Origin: Mangrovitalea sediminis
GTDB taxonomy: Bacteria; Pseudomonadota; Gammaproteobacteria; Pseudomonadales; Oleiphilaceae
Reading direction: 5' to 3'
Assembly (NCBI RefSeq): GCF_002514725.1
Contig: NZ_NTLB01000001.1
Location: forward strand, 1,205,569 to 1,269,568
Length of the DNA: 64,000 bases
The notes below the pieces were generated by a model that worked only from the letters and a program-made list of their open reading frames with translations, did no database searches and was not told where the DNA came from. Position numbers and translations under genes: made by a program. Shown one piece after another: positions 17,239 to 26,966 of the stretch (positions are counted from its first letter, which is position 1; every line of letters starts with the position of its first letter).

Positions 17239-18534
17239 TCAGATGACGAGCCAGGCGAGCAGGTACAGCGAGTTGTTATCGCTGGCTTTCGTGGTCGTGC
17301 CGTCAAACTTGGTGTAATCGCGGTACTGGATGGAAAGATCCAGGTTTTCCCAGGGGAAGACGCTGATCTCACCGATAAAGCCGCTGTTGTTCAGGTTGTC
17401 GTTACCGGTTGTGGTATTGAACCAGGCGATCGCCGGGCGCCAGCGGCTGTCAATATTGAACTCGGTGTCGATCCGGCCGGTTTTCCAGCGTCCGTCCTGA
17501 CCTTGCGAGTAGTTGCCGCTGCCATCGAGGTCCGTGCGAGCCTCGTCGGTATAGTTGCCATGGACGATCAGCGAGTTATTCGGACCAGCGAAAGGCATTT
17601 CGTATTGGAAGTCCACCGCCCGGTCGAAGTAACGCGAAGTCGGGCCCCCGATACCGTTACCCGAGGATGTTGCCTGGGCTTGCGGATAGACCTTCGCGTA
17701 AATGCCGTAGGTGCCGATCATCAGGTAGCTGTTATCGAAGTTATGTTGCCAGGCCAGGCGCCAGTAGGGGGCTGCGTTGTCGATGGTGTTGGTGCTGCCC
17801 ACGGTGCCGTTGACGAAGGCTGAGCGGTACAGGGCCACGTCCGCGTAATAGGTGTTGTCCAGCATGCCGTAGGTGCCCAGGCCTGCCACATTCTGGCCGA
17901 GCGACTCGATAAAGGGTGCAGCGGTGGCACTGGGAGCGACGCTGGAGCTGGCCCACGGAAAGCTCCAGACCGGCGTGCTGTTCCAGAGGTCTTCCACGGT
18001 CGGATTATTGTTGAGGTCGACGCCGTAGGTCAGGCTGTGATCCTCTCCGAGGGTGGTGGACTGGGCCATGCGGACGTCGGCGTTGTCCATGGTGAAGCCC
18101 GCGTCACCCTGGGAATGGGTGAGCTGTACGAAGAGGCCGATATCCGGCGTGACACTGCCGCCGAAGAACAGGCTCAGCTGATCGGGAAACTGGACATCGT
18201 TGTTCTGCTGGTTCGGCTGCGACTTGCTGTTGTGCGTCGACGAAACCTGCACCATCGCGGACATGGGCGGAATACCGACCAGGGACAGCTGGCTGGATGA
18301 GGTCGCACTGGATGTCTGCGTCACCTTGTTGATGGCGGACAGCACATAGCCGCTCAATTTGAACTGGCGCCCGAAGCTGTTCAGGGCCGGAAAGTTACCG
18401 TTATGGCACGCGGTACAGGGGAGATCGGTTTGTCGCGCAAACGCTGGAATGGCTTGGACATTGGTGGTCGTGATGAGCAGTCCTAACAGACTGAAGCATC
18501 CCAGCCACAGACGGAGTCGGTGAATGACGGTCAT
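17239..18534 (-). CDS. Cyc2-like fused monohaem cytochrome c - porin
   Basis: The 431-residue protein has a Sec signal peptide (cleavage near Ala28), then a single CTACH haem-binding motif at residues 40-44 within PAFARQTDLPCTACHNG, followed by FPALNSFGRQFKLSGY. The remaining ~360 residues alternate polar and hydrophobic residues, as in a beta-barrel. This layout is that of the Cyc2 class of outer-membrane cytochrome-porins, which in iron oxidisers take electrons from extracellular Fe(II); many homologues in other bacteria have no proven role. The second axial ligand is not obvious. The gene stands alone with its own terminator. Assignment to Cyc2 rests on motif and architecture only. Confidence 0.72.
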   Translation of the reverse strand: MTVIHRLRLWLGCFSLLGLLITTTNVQAIPAFARQTDLPCTACHNGNFPALNSFGRQFKLSGYVLSAINKVTQTSSATSSSQLSLVGIPPMSAMVQVSSTHNSKSQPNQQNNDVQFPDQLSLFFGGSVTPDIGLFVQLTHSQGDAGFTMDNADVRMAQSTTLGEDHSLTYGVDLNNNPTVEDLWNSTPVWSFPWASSSVAPSATAAPFIESLGQNVAGLGTYGMLDNTYYADVALYRSAFVNGTVGSTNTIDNAAPYWRLAWQHNFDNSYLMIGTYGIYAKVYPQAQATSSGNGIGGPTSRYFDRAVDFQYEMPFAGPNNSLIVHGNYTDEARTDLDGSGNYSQGQDGRWKTGRIDTEFNIDSRWRPAIAWFNTTTGNDNLNNSGFIGEISVFPWENLDLSIQYRDYTKFDGTTTKASDNNSLYLLAWLVI

Positions 18535-18919
18535 GGTGAAGCTCCCACTAATATTTTATGAGTTGTGATGTCCCATGGATTGGCTATCACGACACCGTTT
18601 ATGGTCGGTGTATTACGGCTGGCACGTATTGATGCCGGTCAACGATTGTCGGTCAGCAGGGTTCTCCACTCCGCTGCGCGGCCTTATTTCATGATGCAGA
18701 TCAACTTCATGCGGCCGCCCTGTCTTGGAAAAGGTGTTTCAGGCCGTCGAAATCGTTTGCCGGAGACGTACTCAAAAGTGTCTGCCGGATGTCGAAATAA
18801 TGCGGTATAACGTCGATGCGGCGTTCGCTTGAGTTTGTGACCTGCAAAGCTGCTGCGTGCGGCCGGGCAATGATAAGCTGGCTACGTTTTCTGCCTGACG
18901 AATGAGAAGGACAGACTCG
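18535..18919. other. intergenic region between divergent genes
   Basis: 385 bases between the cytochrome-porin (minus) and the alpha/beta hydrolase (plus). It holds the Shine-Dalgarno of both genes (GGGAG before 18534, AGAAGGA before 18920) and presumably both promoters. I saw no convincing -35/-10 pair, RNA gene or coding frame. Confidence 0.6.
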
Positions 18920-19849
18920 ATGAATGCAGTCACTGAACCCGGTGTCGGGTTGTCGGAAGACGAACGGCTGGTGTCGGCTAACGGCATTCAGCTTTGTGTC
19001 CAGGAAATGGGCGATCCCGGTGGCGAACCGTTGCTGCTGATTATGGGTCTGGCGTCCCAGATGACCCTGTGGCCCGATGCGCTGCTGCAAGCCTACGTGG
19101 CGGCAGGATTCCGCGTCATCCGGTTCGATAACCGGGATATTGGGCGGTCCGAGGAGATCAAGGCGCGTATCGAAGGCTCCCCCTATGCGGCCATGCTGCG
19201 ATACAAGCTTGGCTTGTCGGTACCGGCGCCCTATACGTTGCATGATATGGCGGCGGATGCGATCGGACTGCTCGACGCCCTGGAGATCGACAGCGCACAC
19301 GTGGTGGGTGTTTCCATGGGCGGCATGATCGCTCAGGTGCTGGGGGCAACCGCCGCCGAGCGGGTACGGAGCCTGACCCTGATAATGACCTCCACCAACA
19401 GTCCGCGCACACCACTGCCGGACCCACGTGTCATCTGGCACCTTCAGGGCGGTGGTGTGCAGGGGCATCATGAAGCGGCCGTGGTTCAGCGTGGCCTCAA
19501 TTTCTGGCGCACCGTGCAGAGTCCCGCTTATCCGGCGTCTGAAGCGGAGGTCCGTGAACGGATTACATCGGATTACCGTCGCAGCTATCGCCCTTGGGGT
19601 ATCCTGCGTCAGATGAGAGGTATCCTGGCGACCGGTAGCCTTGAGCCGCTGACCCGGACGATCCGCGTACCGACGCGAATCATCCATGGCGATGCCGACC
19701 CATTGGTGCGACCTGCCGCCGCGCGTCGCCTTAATCACCTGATTCCCACCGCCGACCTCAACTGGCTGCGGGGCATGGGCCACGACCTGCCGGCGCGTCT
19801 GCTCGACGATATTGCCCGTCTTACGATCGATAACGCCGAACGGGCATAA
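18920..19849 (+). CDS. alpha/beta hydrolase
   Basis: A 309-residue alpha/beta-hydrolase-fold enzyme. The oxyanion region reads LLLIMGLASQM, the nucleophile elbow GVSMGG contains the catalytic Ser (about residue 132), the acid is likely in IIHGDADPLV, and the His is in GMGHDLP. The cap domain lies between about residues 150 and 240. The order and motif spacing resemble bacterial aclacinomycin methylesterase-like or lipase/esterase-type hydrolases. No signal peptide is seen. The start at 18920 has AGAAGGA upstream. Substrate unknown. Confidence 0.88.
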   Translation: MNAVTEPGVGLSEDERLVSANGIQLCVQEMGDPGGEPLLLIMGLASQMTLWPDALLQAYVAAGFRVIRFDNRDIGRSEEIKARIEGSPYAAMLRYKLGLSVPAPYTLHDMAADAIGLLDALEIDSAHVVGVSMGGMIAQVLGATAAERVRSLTLIMTSTNSPRTPLPDPRVIWHLQGGGVQGHHEAAVVQRGLNFWRTVQSPAYPASEAEVRERITSDYRRSYRPWGILRQMRGILATGSLEPLTRTIRVPTRIIHGDADPLVRPAAARRLNHLIPTADLNWLRGMGHDLPARLLDDIARLTIDNAERA

Positions 19850-19928
19850 TGTCGGTCATGGGCGTAGGGGCTAATTCGCGTTACGCTGTCGTGGTCAATC
19901 CGGTGACGCCGGGCAGAGGAGGTGCGGT

Positions 19929-20441
19929 ATGCGTGTGATCTTGCTTCTGGCTTTGTTGCTTGCGGGCTGCGCCAGTCCCGTGACCATCGATTACGATAAC
20001 GCTGTGTCTTTCGCTGGTTATAGGACCTACGCCTTTGCCGCACCGGACAAGGCTTCCCAGTACCAGACCCTGGATGGACGGCGTATCGAGGCGGCGATCA
20101 ACCGCGCTCTGCAGCTCAAGGGGCTCAAGCCGGTCGCCGTTGCCGATGCCTCGCTGATCGTCCACTATCGGATCGAAGAGGAAAAAAGCCTGGATACCAC
20201 CGGATGGGGATTCGGCTTCGGAACCTTCCACGATCCACTGGGCTTCGGTATGGCGACCACACCGCCGATACAGGAGCGTAAAGAAGGAAAACTGGTTGTC
20301 GAAATGGTGGATGGCAAGTCTCACCAGTCGGTCTGGAAGGCCGCCGGGCGCCGGTATCTGAACGAAAATATGTCGCCCAAGGAACGGACCGATCGCATCA
20401 ACGAAATCGTTCACGATATGTTTCAGCGGTTTCCGCCCTAA
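19929..20441 (+). CDS. DUF4136-type lipoprotein
   Basis: A 170-residue lipoprotein with lipobox LLAGC (Cys at about residue 16). The mature part starts with TIDYDNAVSFAGYRTYAF, and the end has VWKAAGRRYL and RINEIVHDMFQRFPP. These match the DUF4136 family (Asp-Tyr-Asp opening, Trp-x-Gly/Ala before the C-terminus), whose members are periplasmic-facing outer-membrane lipoproteins of unknown function. It follows the hydrolase by 79 bp on the same strand and may be co-transcribed. Confidence 0.85.
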   Translation: MRVILLLALLLAGCASPVTIDYDNAVSFAGYRTYAFAAPDKASQYQTLDGRRIEAAINRALQLKGLKPVAVADASLIVHYRIEEEKSLDTTGWGFGFGTFHDPLGFGMATTPPIQERKEGKLVVEMVDGKSHQSVWKAAGRRYLNENMSPKERTDRINEIVHDMFQRFPP

Positions 20442-20541
20442 CCGTTCCGTTGTTACCCTGCCCTATTCCACCTGAGTTGCTGTATGCGCCGGGAGACGGA
20501 TGATCTTCCGGCCACCAAGATGTCCTGTGCCGGGGAGTAGC

Positions 20542-20871
20542 ATGGCCTATCTCTATCTTGCCGTTGCGATTGTTGCCGAAGTCGCTGCAACCAGCGCCCT
20601 CAAGGCCTCCGAGGGGTTCAGCCGGTTGTGGCCCAGCCTGATCGTCGTTGTTGGTTATGGATTAGCGTTCTTTTGCCTGGGACAGGTGCTGAAGACGCTC
20701 CCTGTCGGCATCACCTATGCCATCTGGGCAGGGCTGGGCATCGTCCTGGTGACCCTGGTTGGCGTGCTGTTCTATCGGGAAATACCGGATTGGCCTGCCG
20801 TTCTGGGTATGGGGTTGATCATCGCCGGGGTGGCAATCATCAACCTGTTTTCGCGTTCAGTGGGGCATTGA
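20542..20871 (+). CDS. EmrE-type small multidrug resistance transporter
   Basis: A 109-residue four-TM SMR protein. TM1 carries the essential membrane-embedded Glu (AEVAATSALKAS, near residue 13), followed by GYGLAFFCLGQVLKTLPVG and AIWAGLGIVL, which are typical of EmrE/Qac rather than SugE/Gdx (SugE lacks this TM1 spacing). Function is proton-coupled efflux of cationic compounds as an antiparallel dimer. The ATG at 20542 follows GGGGAG; an upstream start adds 14 residues. As SMR proteins include guanidinium exporters (Gdx), the EmrE-like signature matters in view of the guanidine riboswitch, but that riboswitch is 13 kb away. Confidence 0.92.
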   Translation: MAYLYLAVAIVAEVAATSALKASEGFSRLWPSLIVVVGYGLAFFCLGQVLKTLPVGITYAIWAGLGIVLVTLVGVLFYREIPDWPAVLGMGLIIAGVAIINLFSRSVGH

Positions 20872-20887
20872 ACGCCGTCCCTTTCCT

Positions 20888-21697
20888 TCACTGACCGCGA
20901 ATCGTGCCTGACAGGTCCTCGGCCAGTTCTGCCCAATGGGTATCGATACTGCGCTCGAAATGCAGGGGGCTGATGGCGACAAAGCCCTGGCGCAACGTAT
21001 CCACGTCGCTGCCTGGGACCTTGACGTCCGAGGCCGCATGGCGGAAGCCGAGCCAGTAGTAGGGTTGATCGCGGCTGTCGCGGCGGGCGTCAACCTCGAC
21101 GCCGGAAATACCGCCTCGCGCAGGGCGGCAGAAGCGCACGCCAGCAACGTCGTGGGAGGGAATGTCGGGGAAATTGATATTCAGGCAGACGTCGTCAGGC
21201 CAGCCGCGCCGGCTCAGTTCGTACAGCAGCGGTGGCGCCAGTTGCGACGAGGTCGACCACTGAATGGCATCGCCGTCCCGGAACGCCTGGCTCAGGGCGA
21301 TCGAAGGAATGCCCAGTAGGAGGCCGGTCATGGCGGCGCCGACGGTGCCCGAATAGCCGACGGCATCGCTCAGGTTGGCGCCGCGATTGATACCGGACAG
21401 AATCAGGTCGGGGCGCCGGTCCCGCATCAGGTGTTCCACCGCCATCAGCACACAATCGCTGGGGGTACCGGACACGGCATGGTGACGGTCGTCCGAGGAA
21501 TAGAGGCGCAGGGGCTGGTGCAGGCTGACACTGTGGGAGGTGCCGCTCTGATCCGACTCCGGGGCGACCACCCAGACATCGTCCGAGAGCGTCCTGGCAA
21601 CGTCTTCGAGAATCGTCAGGCCTTCGCCGCGGATGCCGTCGTCGTTGGTGATGAGTATGCGGCCAATGGGTTTGCCGTTGGGGCTGGACTGCGTCAC
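20888..21697 (-). CDS. surE: 5'/3'-nucleotidase SurE
   Basis: A 269-residue SurE phosphatase. The metal site motif NDDG follows ILITNDDGI, then APESDQSG, SGTPSDCV and SGINRGANLSDAVGYSGTVGAA, all hallmarks of the family. It dephosphorylates nucleoside monophosphates and needs a divalent metal. SurE usually sits in the pcm-rpoS region; here it is the last gene of an acyl-CoA dehydrogenase operon, 34 bp after the APH-like gene, so this may be a second or relocated copy. Confidence 0.94.
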   Translation of the reverse strand: MTQSSPNGKPIGRILITNDDGIRGEGLTILEDVARTLSDDVWVVAPESDQSGTSHSVSLHQPLRLYSSDDRHHAVSGTPSDCVLMAVEHLMRDRRPDLILSGINRGANLSDAVGYSGTVGAAMTGLLLGIPSIALSQAFRDGDAIQWSTSSQLAPPLLYELSRRGWPDDVCLNINFPDIPSHDVAGVRFCRPARGGISGVEVDARRDSRDQPYYWLGFRHAASDVKVPGSDVDTLRQGFVAISPLHFERSIDTHWAELAEDLSGTIRGQ

Positions 21698-21731
21698 TGG
21701 GGAACTCCTCGTATTCGGATCGGTGCGATGG

Positions 21732-22775
21732 TCAACCGCTTTGTGCCAGCGACCAGCCTACCTCAGCCAGCAGACCGGCGCGACGTCCGACGTCCAGGGC
21801 GTCGCGATTACTGGCGTTGCCCTGCAGGGCCCGGGCATAGACGCCCTGCAGGATGGCCGCGATGCGGAACAGGGAAAAGGCCAAATAGAAATGCCAGTGT
21901 GGAATGTCCTGGCGTCCCGTACGTTGGCAGTAGGCTTGCAAAAACTCGGATTCGCCGGGAATGTCCAGCGCCGTCAGGTCCTGGCCGATAAGTCCGCGGA
22001 TGCCTTCGATGCCGGTGGGCAGATGATAGGGCATGCAACAGTAGGCAAGATCGGCCAGCGGGTGGCCCAGGGTCGACAGCTCCCAATCGAGAACGGCGAC
22101 CACGGTTGGTTGTTCCGGATGCAGCAACAGGTTGCCGAGGCGGAAGTCGCCGTGGGCGATGGTGGTCTCCTCCTCTTCGGGAATGTTGTCGGGGAGCCAG
22201 CGTATCAGGCGTTCCATGGCCGGAATTTCGTCGGTCCTGGAGGCTTCGTACTGACCGCCCCAGCGTTTTATCTGGCGGGCGACATAATGTTCTGGGCGCC
22301 CGAAGTCGTCCAGACCAACGGCACGCCAGTCGACCTGATGCAGGCGGGCAAGCGTGTCGGCCATGGCCATATAGACCGGACGCCGCTGGTGGCTTTCAAT
22401 CTCCGCCAGCTCGGGGTGGGGGCAGACGCGACCTTCCACATAGTCCATGACATAGAAGGGGGTGCCGATCACCTCGCTGTCCTCGCACAGCAGGCGGGCG
22501 CGGGGGACCGGCACCTCGGTGTCCGCCAGGGCGCTGATCACCCGGTATTCACGCTCGATCTGGTGGGCCGATGGCAGCAGGTTGCCCGGTGGCTTCTTGC
22601 GTAGCACATAGCGGTGACCGCCGGCTTCCAGCAGAAAGGTCGGATTGGACTGGCCGCCCTGAAACTGGCGGAGCTGTACCCCCTCTTCGCAACCCGGCAG
22701 GCGATCCTGCAGGTAGGTCTGCAGGGCCTCGGTATCGAAACGGTGTGCCGGTAACACATCCACCAGATCAGGCAT
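21732..22775 (-). CDS. APH-family phosphotransferase (ACAD10/11-like)
   Basis: A 347-residue aminoglycoside-phosphotransferase-fold kinase. It has the nucleotide loop region LRQFQGGQSNPTFLL, YVLRKKPPG with the ATP-binding Lys, Brenner motif HGDFRLGN and the metal-binding LDWELSTLG. Proteins of this type are related to the kinase domain of ACAD10/ACAD11, which phosphorylates 4-hydroxyacyl-CoAs so that acyl-CoA dehydrogenase domains can eliminate phosphate. That role is supported by the acyl-CoA dehydrogenase two genes upstream. The start at 22775 has AAGGGGGAAG before it; an in-frame extension of 14 residues is disfavoured. Ten bases separate it from the SDR. Confidence 0.9.
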   Translation of the reverse strand: MPDLVDVLPAHRFDTEALQTYLQDRLPGCEEGVQLRQFQGGQSNPTFLLEAGGHRYVLRKKPPGNLLPSAHQIEREYRVISALADTEVPVPRARLLCEDSEVIGTPFYVMDYVEGRVCPHPELAEIESHQRRPVYMAMADTLARLHQVDWRAVGLDDFGRPEHYVARQIKRWGGQYEASRTDEIPAMERLIRWLPDNIPEEEETTIAHGDFRLGNLLLHPEQPTVVAVLDWELSTLGHPLADLAYCCMPYHLPTGIEGIRGLIGQDLTALDIPGESEFLQAYCQRTGRQDIPHWHFYLAFSLFRIAAILQGVYARALQGNASNRDALDVGRRAGLLAEVGWSLAQSG

Positions 22776-22785
22776 GACTTCCCCC

Positions 22786-23541
22786 TTACGAGATGGTTTC
22801 GCCACCGTCGGCCACAATCACCTGGCCGGTCACGTAGGCGCTGGCGTCGCTTGCCAGGAACAGGGCTACGCCGGCGATATCGTCCGGTTGGCCAATACGG
22901 CGCAATGGTGTGTTCTGCTCGGCACGATCCCGCCAGTCGGGGTTCTCGAGTAACGCCTTGGCGAAGTCGGTCTCGATCAGTCCGGGGGCAATGGCGTTGA
23001 TACGAACGCCCCTAGGCCCCCACTCCACTGCCAGATGGCGGGCCAAGCCTGCTTCAGCAGCCTTGGACACACCATAGATGCCGATGACATCGTTGCCGTG
23101 CAGGCCGGCGATACTCGACAGCAGGATCACCGATCCCCCTCCCTGCCGGGCGATTTCCGGCAGGGCCCGGTTGCACAGCCAGAAGGTGCTGCGCACGTTG
23201 GTATTCATGATCTTGTCGTAGGCTTCGTCGGTCATGTCGGCGATGGGGCCGTAGACCGGGTTGGTGGCAGCGTTGCACACCAGGATATCCAGGCGCCCCC
23301 ATTTTTCGAGGGTGGCATCCACCAGATGATGCAGCTGCTCCTTGTAACCCACATGACAGGGCACGGCCATCACTGTCAGCCCTTCCGCTGCCAGTTCGCC
23401 AGCAACTCGCTCACAAGCATCCGCCTTGCGGCTGGATATGACAACCTTGGCACCGGCCCGGGCCAGGTGTTCGGCGATGGCGCGTCCGATACCGCGGGTG
23501 GAGCCGGTGACGATCGCCACCTTGTCCTTGAGATCGAACAT
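22786..23541 (-). CDS. SDR family oxidoreductase
   Basis: A 251-residue classical short-chain dehydrogenase. The cofactor motif TGSTRGIG (residues 12-19), NAA at ~100, Ser142/143, and the catalytic Tyr156-x3-Lys160 (YGVSK) are intact. SR at 37-38 in the beta2-alpha loop suggests NADP(H). The start at 23541 follows GGGAGA. In ACAD10-like operons an SDR probably acts on the hydroxyacyl or ketoacyl intermediate. It has an 11-bp gap to the kinase and 60 bp from the dehydrogenase. Confidence 0.94.
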   Translation of the reverse strand: MFDLKDKVAIVTGSTRGIGRAIAEHLARAGAKVVISSRKADACERVAGELAAEGLTVMAVPCHVGYKEQLHHLVDATLEKWGRLDILVCNAATNPVYGPIADMTDEAYDKIMNTNVRSTFWLCNRALPEIARQGGGSVILLSSIAGLHGNDVIGIYGVSKAAEAGLARHLAVEWGPRGVRINAIAPGLIETDFAKALLENPDWRDRAEQNTPLRRIGQPDDIAGVALFLASDASAYVTGQVIVADGGETIS

Positions 23542-23600
23542 CTTGCGTCTCCCACTCAAATTGTTATTGTCGAGGGTCCATAGGCGACGGCGTTTCCCGT

Positions 23601-24803
23601 CTACTGATGGGCGCGTAACTCGAGTTTGGCCAGGGTTTCGCGGTGCACCTCGTCCGGACCGTCAGCCAGACGCAAGGTCCGCGAGTTGGCATAGGCGGCG
23701 GCCAGGAAAGTGTCCTGCGATACACCGGCGGCACCGTGAACCTGGATGGCGCGGTCGAGGATGCGGCAGGCCATGGCGGGCGCAACCACCTTGATCATGG
23801 CGATTTCGCGGCGGGCCACCTTGTTACCCACCTTGTCCATGCGGTCGGCAGCATGCAACGTCAGCAGGCGGGCCTGATCGATTTCGCAGCGGGAACGGGC
23901 AATGTCCTGACGCAGTCCGCCCAGTTCTGCAATCGGTCCCCCAAAGGCAACGCGTTCGTTGGCCCGTTTGCACATCGACTCCAATGCCCTTTCGGCAACG
24001 CCGATCAAGCGCATGCAATGATGGATCCGGCCCGGCCCCAGGCGGCCTTGTGCGATTTCGAATCCGCGACCCTCACCCAACAACAGGTTGCTCGCCGGCA
24101 CGCGAACATTGTCATAGAGGATTTCGGCATGGCCGTGCGGAGCGTGGTCGTAGCCGAAAACCGACAGGTGTCGTTCGATCTTGACCCCGGGCGCATCGAG
24201 CGGCACCAGGATCATGGACTGCTGCTGGTGCTTGGGTGCGTCGGGATCGGTCTTGCCCATGACGATGGCGATCTTGCAACGGCTGTCGTTGCCGCCGGAG
24301 GACCACCACTTGCGGCCGTTGACGATGTAGTGATCGCCGTCGCGACGGATTTCGCACTCGATATTGGTGGCATCGGAGGAGGCAACGCCCGGTTCCGTCA
24401 TGGAGAAGCAGGAGCGGATCTCGCCATTGAGCAACGGCTTCAACCATTGATCCTGCTGTTCCTTGGTGCCGTATTGGGCGAGGACTTCCATGTTGCCGGT
24501 GTCGGGGGCGGCGCAGTTGAATACTTCCGGTGCGAGGTGAGAGCGGCCCATGATTTCGCACAAGGGCGCATATTCGAAGTTGGTCAGACCGGCACCGAAC
24601 TCGTTGTGGGGCATGAACAGGTTCCACAGGCCTTCTTCCCGGGCGCGGGCCTTGAGTTCTTCCAGGATGGGCGGCGGCGTCCAGTGGTCGGTCTGGGCCT
24701 GGTGCTGCGCGTCAAAAACGCTTTCATTAGGGTAGATATAGGTGTCCATAAAACGCAGCAGTTTTTCGCGGAGCGCATTGGTGCGGTCGCTGAACTCGAA
24801 CAT
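23601..24803 (-). CDS. acyl-CoA dehydrogenase
   Basis: A 400-residue acyl-CoA dehydrogenase with the N-terminal helical domain, the FAD-contact [15 protein letters not shown], the Trp-x-x-Gly region [10 protein letters not shown], and the C-terminal helical domain ending [19 protein letters not shown] (close to the catalytic Glu region). It belongs to the ACAD10/11-like clade (long-chain or 4-hydroxyacyl-CoA). It is first in an operon with SDR and APH-like kinase, together a likely module for 4-hydroxy fatty acid (or related) degradation. An upstream minus-strand promoter lies in the 210-bp gap to the chemoreceptor terminator. Confidence 0.94.
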   Translation of the reverse strand: MFEFSDRTNALREKLLRFMDTYIYPNESVFDAQHQAQTDHWTPPPILEELKARAREEGLWNLFMPHNEFGAGLTNFEYAPLCEIMGRSHLAPEVFNCAAPDTGNMEVLAQYGTKEQQDQWLKPLLNGEIRSCFSMTEPGVASSDATNIECEIRRDGDHYIVNGRKWWSSGGNDSRCKIAIVMGKTDPDAPKHQQQSMILVPLDAPGVKIERHLSVFGYDHAPHGHAEILYDNVRVPASNLLLGEGRGFEIAQGRLGPGRIHHCMRLIGVAERALESMCKRANERVAFGGPIAELGGLRQDIARSRCEIDQARLLTLHAADRMDKVGNKVARREIAMIKVVAPAMACRILDRAIQVHGAAGVSQDTFLAAAYANSRTLRLADGPDEVHRETLAKLELRAHQ

Positions 24804-24960
24804 GGGCCTCTCCTTATCAGGAAATGGACGGTGGGGCTGGGTGCGAGGGCAGCGTCGATCTCACACCGAAGCAAGGCCTGAATCTGGCATGTCCGGGATA
24901 GTGAGTCAAGGATTTGGAATTGTATTTCGCCAAGCGAAATCTTGGGACGCGAAGGAGAAG

Positions 24961-24989
24961 AAAAGGCGCCGGCGACCTGATCGTCGCCG
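24961..24989 (-). terminator. terminator of the first chemoreceptor gene
   Basis: Minus-strand stem cggcgac/gtcgccg (24983-24989 with 24970-24976), six-base loop, then GCGCC and a TTTT run at 24961-24964. It lies 26 bases after the stop codon at 25015. Confidence 0.7.
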
Positions 24990-25014
24990 ACGGTATGGGC
25001 CTGAAAACGGAAAC

Positions 25015-26754
25015 TTAGTAGCGGAAACGGCCAATAGCGCTTTGGAGTTCGCTGCTGGCGCTGGACAGCCGCCGAGTCATCTCGCCGGCTTCTTCGGCGC
25101 GATGTCCGATCTGGTCGATTTGCTGGCTGAGGTTGACCAGATTCTGGTCGATGCTCTGAACCGCCTCGCTCTGCTCGGCCATGGCTTCGGCAACCTGGTG
25201 GTTGAGTTCGCGCATCTGCTTGGCCGCCCCATTGATGTCCTTCAGGGCCTGTCCGCAGCGCTCGATACTGACCACGGTTGAACGACTGTCGTCGAGGCTC
25301 TGGCTGATTTGCTCCACGGCGCGCTTGGCATCGGCTTGCAGGCTGGTGACGACATCCTGGATTTCGCCGGTGGAATCCCCGGTACGTTGTGCCAGGCTGC
25401 GAACCTCATCGGCAACCACCGCAAAACCGCGACCCGATTCGCCGGCGCGGGCAGCCTCGATAGCGGCGTTGAGTGCCAGCAGGTTGGTCTGCTCGGAGAT
25501 CCCCCGGATCACGTCGAGTACGCTGCCGATGGACTCCGTGCGTTGTGCCAATTCATGGATGACGGTGCTGGCGGTTTCGATGCGCTTAGTCAGCTGGGAT
25601 ATGGCAGTGGTGGAATCCTGGGCGGCTTCCTGCCCGCTGTGTGTCAGCGCGCTGACCTGCTGGGCCAGTTGCGCGGCGCTGTCGGTGCTCTCGCGGATGC
25701 CCACGGCGGTGGCTGTCATCTGGTTGGTCGCTGTCGCCACCTGGGACGTTTCCGCCTGCTGGCGCTGAACCTGCTCTCCCAGTGAGCGGCTGTTTTGCTC
25801 GCCGGTATCGGCGACCTCGCCCAGGACGCGGACAGAATCGCCGAGCCCACGCATCAAGTCGCGGAACTTGCTCAGCATGCTGTCGAAGGCGCGGGTAATC
25901 TCCTGGAGTTCATCCTTGCGCTGGTATTCCAGGGTGCTGGTCAGGTCGTTATTTTCCTCGATAAGACGGATACGACTACCGACCTGACGGATAGGCTGGC
26001 GCACAGAGCGCAGGAAGGCCGCACCCAGCAATACGGCAACGATCACCAGCACAATCATCATGCCATAGCTGGAGTTTGCGGCTTCGCTGATGGCGCCACG
26101 GATATCGTCGACCCGCTGTTTGACGTCTGTGCCCGATGTTCTGACCTGTCCGCTGGCCTTCAGGATGCCCGCGGCGGCGGCGTCCGCCTGTTGGCGATAT
26201 TGCATGCTGATGGAGGTCAGTACTACCGCGATCCGCAGCGATTGGGTTCGGACGTTTTTGGCGACGCTGCGACCGGCATCGATCATGCCGGTGTTGAACA
26301 GCTTATACATCTTCCCTGCCACTTCCTGGTACTGCTGGAGAATGCCATGGGCCTCCTTGATGGCATCCGCCTGTGTGGGATCGATACTGGCGATACGGTC
26401 CAGCTTCTTGGAAAACGCATCGTAGCTCTGCTGTGCACTTTGCAGGGAGTTGGGGTCTCCCGTGAGGGCGGCCTGAAAATACCAGTATTGCAGTGTGCTC
26501 AGATCGAACTGTGCCTGTTGGATTTCCAGTTGGTGCTTCTCGGCCAGTTGTTGCTGCTTGATCAGCATACCCTGCTGTTTCGTGGCCTGGGTCTGCTGGT
26601 CGATGCTGACTTCCTGTCGGTCGACACTGGATGAAATTTCGTGGATGCGTTTAACAACCAGAATCGAGGAAGCTACCGAAATAGCGATCATAAGCGCGAA
26701 GAGCGCGATCACCTTACCCTGGATGGTAAAGGCCCGGCTTTTGAAGAGGGTCAT
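25015..26754 (-). CDS. methyl-accepting chemotaxis protein
   Basis: A 579-residue chemoreceptor. TM1 (about residues 13-32), a Gln/His-rich periplasmic helical segment, a TM2 near 237-255 and a HAMP-like linker precede the cytoplasmic signalling domain. The hairpin tip motif reads [29 protein letters not shown] with [16 protein letters not shown]. It sends signal to CheA/CheW. The periplasmic region resembles a four-helix-bundle sensor of unknown ligand. Its ~210-bp upstream region to the FAH gene likely holds its promoter; no flagellar sigma-28 site was clear. Confidence 0.92.
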   Translation of the reverse strand: MTLFKSRAFTIQGKVIALFALMIAISVASSILVVKRIHEISSSVDRQEVSIDQQTQATKQQGMLIKQQQLAEKHQLEIQQAQFDLSTLQYWYFQAALTGDPNSLQSAQQSYDAFSKKLDRIASIDPTQADAIKEAHGILQQYQEVAGKMYKLFNTGMIDAGRSVAKNVRTQSLRIAVVLTSISMQYRQQADAAAAGILKASGQVRTSGTDVKQRVDDIRGAISEAANSSYGMMIVLVIVAVLLGAAFLRSVRQPIRQVGSRIRLIEENNDLTSTLEYQRKDELQEITRAFDSMLSKFRDLMRGLGDSVRVLGEVADTGEQNSRSLGEQVQRQQAETSQVATATNQMTATAVGIRESTDSAAQLAQQVSALTHSGQEAAQDSTTAISQLTKRIETASTVIHELAQRTESIGSVLDVIRGISEQTNLLALNAAIEAARAGESGRGFAVVADEVRSLAQRTGDSTGEIQDVVTSLQADAKRAVEQISQSLDDSRSTVVSIERCGQALKDINGAAKQMRELNHQVAEAMAEQSEAVQSIDQNLVNLSQQIDQIGHRAEEAGEMTRRLSSASSELQSAIGRFRY

Positions 26755-26966
26755 GGTAGATGTTTTCCTGTCTTTGTTTTTTTGACCGGATACTTGCAGG
26801 ATAGCCTGTCATTGCATATTTGCAGACATGGCGCAGGTGTCCAGGCAACGCGCACCCGGACAACCAATAACGTCAGCGGTCTTTAACTATTAGTCGGGTG
26901 GGGGAATTTTTCCACTTTAGGTTAACAACCTTTAGTCGTAGACGGCTCCGGCCGGGAAGCTTCGGA

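Noticed and set aside
18565..18810. 81-codon plus-strand frame in the cytochrome-porin upstream region
   Set aside because: No Shine-Dalgarno, low-quality composition and no similarity to known proteins; the region more likely holds promoters.
20542..20871. Candidate guanidinium exporter (Gdx/SugE) because of the guanidine riboswitch
   Set aside because: TM1 and TM3 sequence fits the EmrE/Qac subgroup, and the gene is 13 kb from the riboswitch with no aptamer of its own.
26755..26966. Sigma-28 (flagellar) promoter for the chemoreceptor
   Set aside because: TAAA-like elements exist but none is followed by a GCCGATAA-like box at the right spacing.
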